From: Gammaproteobacteria bacterium
Lineage (GTDB): Bacteria; Pseudomonadota; Gammaproteobacteria; Steroidobacterales; Rariloculaceae
Direction of reading: 5' to 3'
DNA length: 64,000 bases
Assembly (NCBI GenBank): GCA_036381015.1
Contig: DASVDR010000045.1
Span: 83,933-147,932, forward strand
Shown here: in pieces, positions 17,547 through 25,400 of the stretch
Position numbering within the stretch: position 1 is the stretch's first letter
Layout of the letters: each line of letters opens with the position of its first letter
Translations under genes and position numbers: made by a program
The notes under the pieces: generated by a model
What the model was told of the DNA's origin: nothing
Databases searched by the model: none
What the model saw: only the letters and a program-made list of their open reading frames with translations

Positions 17547-18863
17547 ATGCTCATCGACATCGTCATCGTCCTGCTGCTCGTCCTGCTGAACGGCCTGTTC
17601 GCGATGTCCGAGCTTGCCGTCGTGTCGTCCCGCAAGAGCAGGCTCCAAAGCCTCGCCGGCCGAGGTAACCGCGGCGCGCGCGCCGCAATCGCGCTGATCG
17701 ACGACCCGACCGCCTTCCTGTCGACCGTGCAGGTCGGCATCACGCTCGTCGGCATTCTCGCCGGCGCATTCAGCGGCGTCGCGCTCGGCGAGGAGCTCGG
17801 CGAGTGGCTCGCGCGCTGGCCGGTCCTCGCCCCTTACGCCGATACCGTTGCGATCGCCGCGATCGTCATCGCGATCACGTACGCGACGCTGATTCTCGGG
17901 GAGCTCGTGCCGAAGCGTCTGGCGTTGCGGCGTCCGGAGCGGATCGCCGTCGCCGTGGCGCCGGCGATGCGCTCGCTCGCGCGCATCGCCGGCCCTGTCG
18001 TCTGGGCGCTGAAGCTGTCTACGGAGAGCGTCGTCAAGCTGCTCGGTCTCGGCGGGGCTCCGGAGACGACGGTGACGGAGGAGGAGGTGCGGATGCTGAT
18101 CGCCGAGGGCACGCGCGCCGGCGTGTTCCTGAAGCCGGAGCGCGAGATGATCGACGGCGTGCTCCGGCTGGCGGATCGCCGCGTGCGCGCGATCATGACG
18201 CCGCGCCAGGAGGTCGTCTGGCTCGACGAGAACGCGACGCCCGAGGAGATCGCCGAGCAGCTCGCGACGCGACGGACGTCGCGCTTACCGGTTTGCCGCG
18301 GGACGATCGACAACCCGGTCGGGGTCGTGCAGATGAAGGATCTCGCGCCGGCGCTGCTGAAGGGCGAGACGATCCGGCTCTCGGACTACATGGTCGCGCC
18401 GCTCGTCGTCCCGGAGGGGGTGCACGTGCTGCGGCTGCTCGACCTGTTCCGAACCGAGGGCGTGCACATGGCCATCGTCGTCGACGAGTACGGTGCGACC
18501 GAGGGCGTGGTCACGCTCGCCGACATTCTCGAGGCCATTACCGGCGAGCTGCCGGAGCTCGGTGAGGAGCCGGAGGTCGGGCTCGTCCGCCGCAGCGACG
18601 GGTCGTGGCTCGTGGACGGCGCGTTTCCGATCGACGAGTTCGAGGACCGGGTGCGCGTTCGCGGGCTTCGAGAGGGCGGCGACTTCGACACCGTCGCGGG
18701 CTTCGCGCTGCACCGGCTCGAGCGCCTCCCGTCCGTCGGCGACACCTTCACGGCGGCCGGCGGCCGATTCGAGATCCTCGACATGGACGGGCACCGCATC
18801 GACAAGCTCCTGTACACGCCTGGAGCGGATGCGGCCGCGGAGTCGCAGTCGGCGCGTACCTGA
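17547..18863 (+). CDS. CNNM/HlyC-type (UPF0053) transporter with CBS pair
   Basis: A 438-aa membrane protein of the CNNM/CorC/TlyC family, implicated in Mg2+/Na+ transport. The DUF21 membrane domain spans residues about 1-190 (LIDIVIVLLLVLLNGLFAMS, SELAVVSSRKSRLQSLA, ITYATLILGELVPKRLAL). The CBS pair lies at about 215-335 (MTPRQEVVWLDENATPEEI, GVVQMKDLAPALLKG, AIVVDEYGATEGVVTLADIL). A transporter-associated C-terminal domain at about 350-425 carries GSWLVDGAFPIDEFED. All expected parts are intact. The gene stands alone; family members are often labelled hemolysins without good evidence. Confidence 0.92.
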   Translation: MLIDIVIVLLLVLLNGLFAMSELAVVSSRKSRLQSLAGRGNRGARAAIALIDDPTAFLSTVQVGITLVGILAGAFSGVALGEELGEWLARWPVLAPYADTVAIAAIVIAITYATLILGELVPKRLALRRPERIAVAVAPAMRSLARIAGPVVWALKLSTESVVKLLGLGGAPETTVTEEEVRMLIAEGTRAGVFLKPEREMIDGVLRLADRRVRAIMTPRQEVVWLDENATPEEIAEQLATRRTSRLPVCRGTIDNPVGVVQMKDLAPALLKGETIRLSDYMVAPLVVPEGVHVLRLLDLFRTEGVHMAIVVDEYGATEGVVTLADILEAITGELPELGEEPEVGLVRRSDGSWLVDGAFPIDEFEDRVRVRGLREGGDFDTVAGFALHRLERLPSVGDTFTAAGGRFEILDMDGHRIDKLLYTPGADAAAESQSART

Positions 18864-18884
18864 GCGCCTCGGAAAACCGCCCGG

Positions 18885-19298
18885 TCAGGAGGCCTCCTCG
18901 ATCAGCTGCAGCGCCTTGCGAGCCAGGTCCGGGCGCCGATTCAACGCGCGGGCGACACGTTCGAACTGCTCGGTCGTCCAGCCATGGCGCTCGAGCGTCT
19001 CCAGGCTCTCCTGTTGCATGCGCTGCTGAACCGCCTGCGCTTCCTCCGCCGATTCGACGGCCGCGATCTCGCGTTCGAACTTGTCGGCGCTGCGCCGCAG
19101 GGCGACGTAGATTTCGGCGAAAGTCTCGATGTCCTCGTCCGAGATCTCGACGTCGACATCGGCGCTCGGGTCGGTGGGCTCGACGGTTTGCGTCAACGGG
19201 CTGTCGGCCGGCGCGGGCGGATCGGTCGACGCTTCGGTCCCCACGGCCACCGCGATCAGCACGGCGGCGCGGGCGAACATTCGAGCGGGTCGGTGCAT
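18885..19298 (-). CDS. DUF4168 exported protein
   Basis: A 137-aa exported protein with signal peptide (HRPARMFARAAVLIAVAVG). The mature part contains ISDEDIETFAEIYVALRR and a long amphipathic helix with EEAQAVQQRM, then GWTTEQFERVARALNRRPDL, the hallmark of DUF4168. The family is periplasmic with unknown function. The start at 19298 is chosen for GGGGGA 8 bases upstream and because a signal peptide then begins at the N-terminus. A sigma-54 element lies about 115 bases upstream on the same strand (19412-19427), divergent from that of the neighbouring hybrid kinase. Confidence 0.8.
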   Translation of the reverse strand: MHRPARMFARAAVLIAVAVGTEASTDPPAPADSPLTQTVEPTDPSADVDVEISDEDIETFAEIYVALRRSADKFEREIAAVESAEEAQAVQQRMQQESLETLERHGWTTEQFERVARALNRRPDLARKALQLIEEAS

Positions 19299-19411
19299 CG
19301 GCTCGTCCCCCCAAGGACCCGTAATGGAGCTCGCGGATCGGACTGCGCTCACCGAGCGACCACGGCGTTGACGCGGTGGAGTCAATCGGCCGATCCGCGG
19401 CCCCGCTGCAG

Positions 19412-19427
19412 TGCAAGAACCGTGCCT
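19412..19427 (-). promoter_or_regulatory. Sigma-54 promoter of the DUF4168 gene
   Basis: Minus strand AGGCACG-gttc-TTGCA: only the first base differs from consensus. Predicted transcription start is near 19401, about 100 bases before the start codon. Confidence 0.7.
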
Positions 19428-19510
19428 CTACGCGCTACAAGCGGCGGATGCAGGCCGGGACGAGGGGCGCCACGGCCCGCGAGCGCGCGGGGCGGGGGCC
19501 GGCGTAGCCG

Positions 19511-19526
19511 TGGCATGGCGCTTGCA
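19511..19526 (+). promoter_or_regulatory. Sigma-54 promoter of the hybrid kinase gene
   Basis: TGGCATG-gcgc-TTGCA with exact spacing. Predicted transcription start is near 19537. It stands 84 bases from the divergent sigma-54 element of the DUF4168 gene. Confidence 0.8.
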
Positions 19527-19529
19527 TCG

Positions 19530-21575
19530 ATGCCTGGCGCACGCAGCTCGTCAGAAGGAGGGGCGCTGGCCAAGCAGAAGCTCTCCGGTCCCCCTGCAAA
19601 CGGCGCCCGCAAGTCGCACGGTGCGCCGCGGTCCTCGCCGGGAGCGCTTGACCGGCTTCCGGACCTTCTCGAAAACATACCCGTTCCGCTCGCCGTCGTG
19701 GCCGACGACGGCCGTTTCGTCGCCGTCAACGCGGAGCTCGCGCACCTGACCGGCCGGCCTCGCGACGCGTTGCGCGAGGGCTCGCTGTCCGACGTCGTCG
19801 CCGCGGACGACGTGCCGGCGCTGAGCCGCGCGTGTGCGTCGGCCGCCGGCGGCGAGCGCGCGGCCGTCGAGGTGCGCTTTCCGCGGCCCGACGACGAAAC
19901 CGTCCGCGCTCGCCTCGACCTCGCACCCGTCGAGCGTCCGCGGCAGCGGCGCTCGGTGCTCGTTGCCGCGACCGACGTCTCCGCGGTCGAGAAGCTCGAG
20001 GCGGCCCTCGCCGAGTCGGAGTCGCGCCGCGCGCGAGTCGACGCGGAGCGAAGGAAGGAGACCTCCGCGCTGCGCGACAGCGAGCGCCGTCTGAGGTTCG
20101 CGCTCGACGCCGCCCGGATGGGGACGTGGTCGTGGGATCCGGTGCGTGACGTTGCGACGCACGACACGAGCGCGCTCGAGATACTCGGCGGCAAGGCCGG
20201 CGACTTCACGCTCGCGTCCGCGATGCATCACCACTTGCCAGCCGACGGCGAGGAGCGCTATGCGAGCTGCTTGCGCCGCATCCTCGATCCCGCGAGCGCC
20301 GATCGCCGTTTTCTGACGGAGCTTCCGTGGCGGCGGCCCGACGGGGAGTGGATCTGGATCGAGATCACCGGCGAGGCGCACTTCGAGGGTGAGGGCGAGG
20401 CGCGGCGTGCGACGGAGGTCACGGGCACGATCCTCGACATCACCGACCGCAAGCGGAGCGAGGAGGGCGTCGCCGAGGCCGGGAGGCAGAAGGATCGGTT
20501 CCTCGCGACGCTCGCGCACGAGCTGCGCAACCCGCTCGCGCCGCTCTGCTATGCCGCCGAGCTGCTCGACGCCGAGACGAGCGAGGAGCGCGATTGGGCC
20601 CGTGCGGTGATCGAGCGGCAGGTATCGCACATGACTCGCTTGATCGACGATCTGCTCGACATCTCGCGCATCACCCGCGACCAGCTCGAGGTGCGCAAAG
20701 AGCTCGTATCGATCGGCGACATCGTCGCGGCGGCTGTCGAGGCGAGCCGCCCCACGTTGAAGGAGCACGGCCAGGAGCTGGTCGTGCAGCTTCCGGGGGA
20801 CGCGGTCCACGTTCGGGGAGACCTCGTCCGCTTGACGCAGGTCGTGACGAATCTGTTGAAGAACGCCGCGAAGTTCACGAGCGAGCCGGGACGCGTGTGG
20901 CTGACCGTCGAGCGCGAGCCGCCCTGGGTATCGATCATGGTGCGCGACGCCGGCATCGGGATCTCGCCGGACGAGCTACCGCATCTGTTCGACATGTTCT
21001 ACCAGAGCACGCGCACCGTCGGCCGCGCGCAAGGCGGCCTCGGCGTCGGCCTCTATCTCGTGCGCCGCCTCGTCGAATTGCACGGCGGGCGCGTCGAGGC
21101 GCGAAGTCAAGGCGCTGAACGCGGAGCGGACTTCGTCGTGCGGCTGCCTCTCGCGCCGGCGCCCGGGGATCGGCCGCCGCGATCCGCGTTGCGCCAAGCG
21201 GGCACTGCCGGCCGCCGGGTGCTCGTCGTCGACGACAACCACGACAGCGCCGATGCGCTCGCGAAGCTGCTGCGCGTCGGCGGCAACGAGGTCGAGACCG
21301 CGTACGACGGCTCCGCGGCCATCGACACCGCCGCGAGATTCAGACCCGAGGTCGTGATCCTCGATCTCGGGATGCCGACGGTCGACGGCTACGAGGTGTG
21401 CCGCCGGATCCGCGAGCAGCCCTGGGGCAAGGACGTGCACATGATCGCGTTGACCGGCTGGGGGCGTGTCGAGGACCGCGTGCGCACGCGCGAAGCGGGC
21501 TTCGACGACCATTTGGTCAAGCCGGTGAGCCTCGGCGACGTGAGCTCGCTTCTCGCCCGGCCGGCCGCCCGGTGA
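19530..21575 (+). CDS. PAS-PAS hybrid sensor histidine kinase with C-terminal receiver
   Basis: About 680 aa, with no membrane segment, so a cytoplasmic sensor. PAS 1 covers about 45-150 (ENIPVPLAVVADDGRFVAVN), PAS 2 about 185-305 with a PAC motif (GTILDITDRKRSEEG). HisKA carries FLATLAHELRNPLAPL (phospho-acceptor His), HATPase_c has NLLKNAAKFT and DAGIGISPDELPHLFDMFYQ, and the receiver has VLVVDDNHDSADAL with VILDLGMPTVDGYEV as phospho-Asp site and HLVKPV. The start is uncertain: the ATG at 19530 lies just upstream of the predicted sigma-54 start site. The ribosome-binding site AAGGAGGGG (19556-19564) is followed by no in-frame ATG, only CTG at 19566. The receiver has no output domain. Confidence 0.88.
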   Translation: MPGARSSSEGGALAKQKLSGPPANGARKSHGAPRSSPGALDRLPDLLENIPVPLAVVADDGRFVAVNAELAHLTGRPRDALREGSLSDVVAADDVPALSRACASAAGGERAAVEVRFPRPDDETVRARLDLAPVERPRQRRSVLVAATDVSAVEKLEAALAESESRRARVDAERRKETSALRDSERRLRFALDAARMGTWSWDPVRDVATHDTSALEILGGKAGDFTLASAMHHHLPADGEERYASCLRRILDPASADRRFLTELPWRRPDGEWIWIEITGEAHFEGEGEARRATEVTGTILDITDRKRSEEGVAEAGRQKDRFLATLAHELRNPLAPLCYAAELLDAETSEERDWARAVIERQVSHMTRLIDDLLDISRITRDQLEVRKELVSIGDIVAAAVEASRPTLKEHGQELVVQLPGDAVHVRGDLVRLTQVVTNLLKNAAKFTSEPGRVWLTVEREPPWVSIMVRDAGIGISPDELPHLFDMFYQSTRTVGRAQGGLGVGLYLVRRLVELHGGRVEARSQGAERGADFVVRLPLAPAPGDRPPRSALRQAGTAGRRVLVVDDNHDSADALAKLLRVGGNEVETAYDGSAAIDTAARFRPEVVILDLGMPTVDGYEVCRRIREQPWGKDVHMIALTGWGRVEDRVRTREAGFDDHLVKPVSLGDVSSLLARPAAR

Positions 21576-21605
21576 CCTCGCGCGGGGCGACGATCGGCGG
21601 CGCGC

Positions 21606-22319
21606 TCAGCGGCCGCCGTCGAGCGCGAGCTTGACCTTCGCGAGATCGTCGATGAAGCGGCGCATCTCCGTCTCGCGGTCGGTGCGGTCGCGCATCCGGA
21701 GCAGCGACGACGGGTGCACCGTCGCCGTCACGCGCGGCGCGAGCGGCGACGGCACGAACCGGCCCCGCTCGCGCGAGACGCGGAAGCCGGCGCCGAGCAG
21801 CGCGCGGGCCGCGGTCGCGCCGAGGCACACCAGAACCTCCGGCTCGACGATGTCGATCTCCGTCTCGAGCCACGGCAGGCAGGCGCCGACCTCGGCCGCG
21901 GTCGGCGTGCGATGCAGGCGCCTCTTCCCCCGCGGCTCCCACTTGAAGTGCTTCACGACGTTCGTGACGTACGCGTCCTCGCGGCGGATGCCGGCGGCCT
22001 CGAGCGCCTCGTCGAAAATGCGCCCGGCCGGCCCGACGAAAGGCTTCCCCGCCAGGTCCTCGCGGTCGCCCGGCATCTCGCCGACGAGCATGAGCCGCGC
22101 GCGTTGAAGCCCTTCGCCGAACACCGTCTGCGTCGCGTCGCGCCACAGCGGGCACCCGCGGCATCCGGCCGCGGCCCGGCGCGCCGACGCGAGCGTCGGA
22201 CGCTCCGGCAGAAAGTCGCGCGCGGACGTGCCGAGGATCTTTTCGGCGCCGCGCACCGCACGCGGGACCGCTCGGCCGGCCGTCGGGCCTTTCGCTTCCG
22301 CGTGGTGGTCCCGCTTCAC
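21606..22319 (-). CDS. udgX: UdgX-type uracil-DNA glycosylase
   Basis: A 237-aa DNA repair enzyme of the UDG superfamily. Motif GEMPGDREDLAGKPFVGPAG corresponds to the UdgX catalytic region, and the loop KRRLH with the following TPTAAEVGACLPWL matches the UdgX-specific KRRIH insertion. Its His is known in this family to form a covalent bond with the abasic deoxyribose. Four Fe-S cysteines are visible (CRGCPLW, ACLPWLE, LVCLGAT). The C-terminal motif VTATVHPSSLLRM is the usual HPS loop. GTG 22319 is chosen for AAGG upstream and because homologues begin about there; the frame is open to 22586 but that part is low-complexity and Arg-rich. It stands alone. Confidence 0.85.
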   Translation of the reverse strand: MKRDHHAEAKGPTAGRAVPRAVRGAEKILGTSARDFLPERPTLASARRAAAGCRGCPLWRDATQTVFGEGLQRARLMLVGEMPGDREDLAGKPFVGPAGRIFDEALEAAGIRREDAYVTNVVKHFKWEPRGKRRLHRTPTAAEVGACLPWLETEIDIVEPEVLVCLGATAARALLGAGFRVSRERGRFVPSPLAPRVTATVHPSSLLRMRDRTDRETEMRRFIDDLAKVKLALDGGR

Positions 22320-22651
22320 GTCAGCAGCCTTGCTCGGTCGGGGAGGGCGACGTTTCCGCGGAGGCGCTCGTCGAGCGCGCCGCAGGCCGAGGAAAGGCGG
22401 CGCTCGCGCCCACGGACGTCGAGAGCCTCTCCGCGCAACGGCGCTTTCACGATTTGTGCCAGCGGAGCGGGATTCGGCCGATCGTCGGCGTCGAGCTTCG
22501 TCCGGCGTCCGGTAGCCGGCGCGGCCGGACCCTGCTTCTCGCCCGCGACGCGGTGGGTTGTCGAAGCCCATGCCGAATCGCGGCACGGGCTACGATGCAG
22601 GCGCCGGGATCGCGGGCGAATCGACGACTTTCGATCGGACGGAGGGCGCGA

Positions 22652-23623
22652 ATGATCAGCACGTTCGAAGTGGTGCGGGGCCGGCTCGAGCCGGCGAAGG
22701 GCGGCATGAAGCAGCTCGACGGCGTCGTGTGGATCGACCTCGTTCGCCCGACGGAGGAGGAGGAGCGGGCGCTCGAGCGCGCGCTCGGCATCGAGATCCC
22801 GACGCGCGACGAGATGCAAGAGATCGAGCTTTCGAGCCGCCTGTACCGCGCGGATCGCGCGCTCTACATGACGGCGACGCTGCCCGCGCAAGCCGATAGC
22901 GACGATCCGGAATTGGCGCCGGTGACGTTCGTGCTGGCGCGGGAGCGGCTGATCACCGTGCGCTATCACGATCCGAGCGCTTTCCGCACCTTCGCTCAAT
23001 CTGCGTCGAAGACGGCGATCGCGGGCGCGAGCGGAGAGATGGTGCTGGTTGCGCTGCTCGAGGTCATCGTCGACCGCATGGCCGACATCGTCGAGCGCGT
23101 GGCCGGGAACGTCGACTCGATTTCCCGGACGATTTTCGCGCCGCCCGGGTCACCGACGTCGCTCCGCGGCTCCGATTTTCAGCGCATCCTTCGGGAGATC
23201 GGCCGCAAGGGAGACCTCGGTGCGAAGCTCCGCGACAGCCTCGCGTCGCTCGACCGGCTCGGCGGATTCATGACGCAGGTCGCCGCGTCGGAGCTCGAAG
23301 CGGAGGTCCGCGCGCGGCTTGCGACGCTGAACCGCGACGTGCGCTCGTTGATCAACCACTCGGAGTTCCTGTCGCAGAACGTCGCGTTCCTGCTGAATGC
23401 GACGCTCGGGATGATCAACATCGAGCAAAACGCGATCATCAGGATCTTCTCCGTCGCGGCAGTGGTCTTTCTTCCGCCGACGTTGATCGCGTCGGTTTAC
23501 GGCATGAACTTCGAGCACATGCCGGAGCTCGGCTGGACCGGCGCCTATCCGCTCGCGCTAGCGCTGATGGCGGCCTCGGCGATCCTGCCGCTCTGGTACT
23601 TCAAGCGCCGCGGTTGGCTCTAA
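22652..23623 (+). CDS. CorA-family magnesium/divalent-cation channel
   Basis: A 323-aa CorA/ZntB-type inner-membrane channel. The soluble N-terminal alpha/beta domain is followed by a long stalk helix (about 180-260). Two C-terminal membrane helices follow (about 263-283, IRIFSVAAVVFLPPTLIASV, and 297-315). The selectivity motif is YGMNFEHMP, the canonical GMN sequence. The extreme C-terminus FKRRGWL is the usual basic tail. ATG 22652 has GGAGGG 5 bases upstream. Mg2+, Co2+ or Ni2+ transport is likely. It is a single-gene unit with no RpoN-type site. Confidence 0.92.
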   Translation: MISTFEVVRGRLEPAKGGMKQLDGVVWIDLVRPTEEEERALERALGIEIPTRDEMQEIELSSRLYRADRALYMTATLPAQADSDDPELAPVTFVLARERLITVRYHDPSAFRTFAQSASKTAIAGASGEMVLVALLEVIVDRMADIVERVAGNVDSISRTIFAPPGSPTSLRGSDFQRILREIGRKGDLGAKLRDSLASLDRLGGFMTQVAASELEAEVRARLATLNRDVRSLINHSEFLSQNVAFLLNATLGMINIEQNAIIRIFSVAAVVFLPPTLIASVYGMNFEHMPELGWTGAYPLALALMAASAILPLWYFKRRGWL

Positions 23624-23648
23624 TGTGACGTCCCGCGGGCCGGCGGCG

Positions 23649-23921
23649 CTAATCGAAATCGAAAAGTTCGCTCAAGAAGGATTCCCGCTTGCGTTTTCTG
23701 TAGCCACGCCGATAGTCCCCGTGATAGCCGCCTTCGTCCGGTGCGCGGCCGCGATGCTCGTAACGGTGGGGCGGGGGAGCGGCGTCCGCCGCGGACCGCT
23801 CGATGATCTTGTCGAGCTCTCCGCGATCGAGCCACACGCCGCGGCACTTCGGACAATAGTCGACCTCTATGCCTTGCCGCTCGGTCATCATGAGCTCCGT
23901 CTCGTCCACGGGGCATCGCAT
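23649..23921 (-). CDS. Small TFIIB-type zinc-ribbon protein
   Basis: A 90-aa protein. The N-terminal 45 residues form a zf-TFIIB zinc ribbon: MRCPVDETEL, then YCPKCRGVWLDRGELDKII. Only three of the usual four cysteines are seen (C3, and the CPKC pair). The C-terminal half is a disordered His/Arg/Tyr/Gly-rich stretch ending in SFLSELFDFD, typical of this bacterial family, whose function is unknown. AGGAGA 8 bases upstream supports ATG 23921. It converges on the CorA gene (25 bases apart) and is divergent from the metallophosphatase. Confidence 0.82.
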   Translation of the reverse strand: MRCPVDETELMMTERQGIEVDYCPKCRGVWLDRGELDKIIERSAADAAPPPHRYEHRGRAPDEGGYHGDYRRGYRKRKRESFLSELFDFD

Positions 23922-23993
23922 CGCAGGCTCTCCTCGGTTCTCGATCGAGCCGTCGAGGATAGCGGATTGCACGCCGGACATGCGCATGCTTGC

Positions 23994-24009
23994 TGGCATG
24001 ATCCTTGCT
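23994..24009 (+). promoter_or_regulatory. Sigma-54 promoter of the metallophosphatase gene
   Basis: TGGCATG-atcc-TTGCT with exact -24/-12 spacing. Predicted transcription start is near 24020, about 34 bases before the ATG at 24054. Confidence 0.8.
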
Positions 24010-24053
24010 CCCGCACGGCGCCCCGACGGAGTCGAATACGGATCGCTGCGCGC

Positions 24054-25049
24054 ATGCCGTCCGCCGCCTCGACCAGCGCCGCTTCCGCGCTCGCCCGCGT
24101 GCGGCGCACGGTTGCCGCCGCCGCGTGCGCCGCGCTCGCAGCCTGTGCCTACTCGCCGGCCCGCATCGCGAGCGCCGATCGGATTGCCGCGGCCGTGGGC
24201 GCGCTCGAGCTCGGCGGCCGCGCGGCCGTGCTCGTCGGTGCCGGCGACATCGCGCGTTGCGACGAGCCGCAGGGCGCGCGCGCGACGGCGGAGATCGTCG
24301 CCGCCGTCGTCGCCGCCGCACCGGACGCGATCGTCTTCACGGCCGGCGATCACGCCTACGAGCATGGCAGCGCGCTCCAGTTTCGCGAGTGCTACGACCC
24401 GCTCTGGGGCCGCTTCAACGCACGCACGTTCCCGACACCGGGGAATCACGATTACGAGACGGCGGGAGCGGTGCCGTATTTCGATTACTTCGACGTGTTC
24501 GACGTGCGGCCCGAGGCGCGGCCGACCGGGTACTACAGCTTCGACGCCGGCGGCTGGCTCGTCGTCGCGCTGAACAGCATGCTGCGGATCGAGCCGGGTG
24601 CCGTGCAGGTGCGATGGCTCGAGCGGACGCTCGCCGAGGCCGCGGGGCGCTGCATCCTCGCATTCTGGCATCACCCGCTCGCGAGCTCCGGCTTTCACGG
24701 CTTCATGCCTTGGGATCCGGGACGCGACACCGCGATCTTCTGGGAGCGGCTCGCCAGGCACGGCGGCGATGTCGTCGTGAACGGCCACGATCATCTCTAC
24801 GAGCGTTTCGCGCCGCGCGATGCCGAGGGCCGGGCCGCGGCCGGCGGGATGCGTCAGTTCACCGTCGGCACGGGCGGCGGCGGCTTGCATCCGATCATTT
24901 GGCGGAGGCGCGACAGCGTCTTCGCGACGGACGAGACGTACGGCGTGCTCGTGCTGATGCTCGAGCCGACGAGCTACGAGTGGGCGTTCATCGGCGCCGA
25001 CGGGATCGTGCACGATCGAAGCGACGGGCCGGTCGCCTGCGCCGGCTGA
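24054..25049 (+). CDS. Calcineurin-like metallophosphatase lipoprotein
   Basis: A 331-aa exported phosphatase/phosphodiesterase. A lipoprotein signal ends at Cys31 (LAAC). The five metallophosphatase motifs are present in order: VGAGDIARC, TAGDHAYEHG, TPGNHDYET, FWHHPLASS and NGHDHLYERF, giving a di-metal active site like purple acid phosphatases. The protein should face the periplasm or outer surface. The frame is open upstream to 23625, but a perfect sigma-54 promoter at 23994 sets the start at 24054. The last 20 codons overlap the tail of the opposing proline-rich ORF. Confidence 0.88.
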   Translation: MPSAASTSAASALARVRRTVAAAACAALAACAYSPARIASADRIAAAVGALELGGRAAVLVGAGDIARCDEPQGARATAEIVAAVVAAAPDAIVFTAGDHAYEHGSALQFRECYDPLWGRFNARTFPTPGNHDYETAGAVPYFDYFDVFDVRPEARPTGYYSFDAGGWLVVALNSMLRIEPGAVQVRWLERTLAEAAGRCILAFWHHPLASSGFHGFMPWDPGRDTAIFWERLARHGGDVVVNGHDHLYERFAPRDAEGRAAAGGMRQFTVGTGGGGLHPIIWRRRDSVFATDETYGVLVLMLEPTSYEWAFIGADGIVHDRSDGPVACAG

Positions 25050-25338
25050 CCGCGGCCGCGGAGCGGCGCTCGTCGTGCCCATCGCGCGGCACCTCGTCGG
25101 GCTCGCGATCGGGAATTTCCTCCGGCTCGCGCCCGGGTACCTCCTCCGGCCGCGCCGGCGGCTGCTCCGGCGGCGTGCCGTTCGGCGGCAGCTCCGGAGG
25201 GCTCGGCGGCGGCGGCACGTCCCCGGGCGGCTGCCATTCGCCCGCGGGCGCGCGGTTCGAGCGCGGGCTCGCCCGGTCTCGTTTCGTTCCGCAGCCGTTC
25301 GTGGTCTCGAGGTCGCGGCGCCTCACGCAAGCGGTCAT
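24988..25338 (-). CDS. Proline-rich small protein under a sigma-54 promoter
   Basis: A 116-aa predicted protein without a recognised domain. Residues about 35-80 are Pro/Glu-rich with a repeating pattern (PPARPEEVPGREPEEIPDRE, then PDEVP). The N-terminus MTACVRRRDLETT and C-terminus are basic, so the chain is expected to be disordered, possibly periplasmic-linker-like though no signal peptide is seen. Support for a real gene is threefold: GGAG 7 bases before the ATG, a near-perfect sigma-54 promoter 83 bases upstream on the same strand, and a clear Pro-x-Pro-Glu bias not expected by chance. Its 3' end overlaps the metallophosphatase by about 60 bases. Confidence 0.5.
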   Translation of the reverse strand: MTACVRRRDLETTNGCGTKRDRASPRSNRAPAGEWQPPGDVPPPPSPPELPPNGTPPEQPPARPEEVPGREPEEIPDREPDEVPRDGHDERRSAAAVSRRRRPARRFDRARSRRRR

Positions 25339-25400
25339 GCGTTGCTCCGTCTCGTCCGCTGTCGCTCCGTCTCTTCGGTAACCGGCGGGCGTCGTCGCCC

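Noticed and set aside
22572-22600. CGGCACG-containing sequence upstream of corA
   Set aside because: The -12 position reads ACGA instead of TTGC, so the RpoN element is incomplete.
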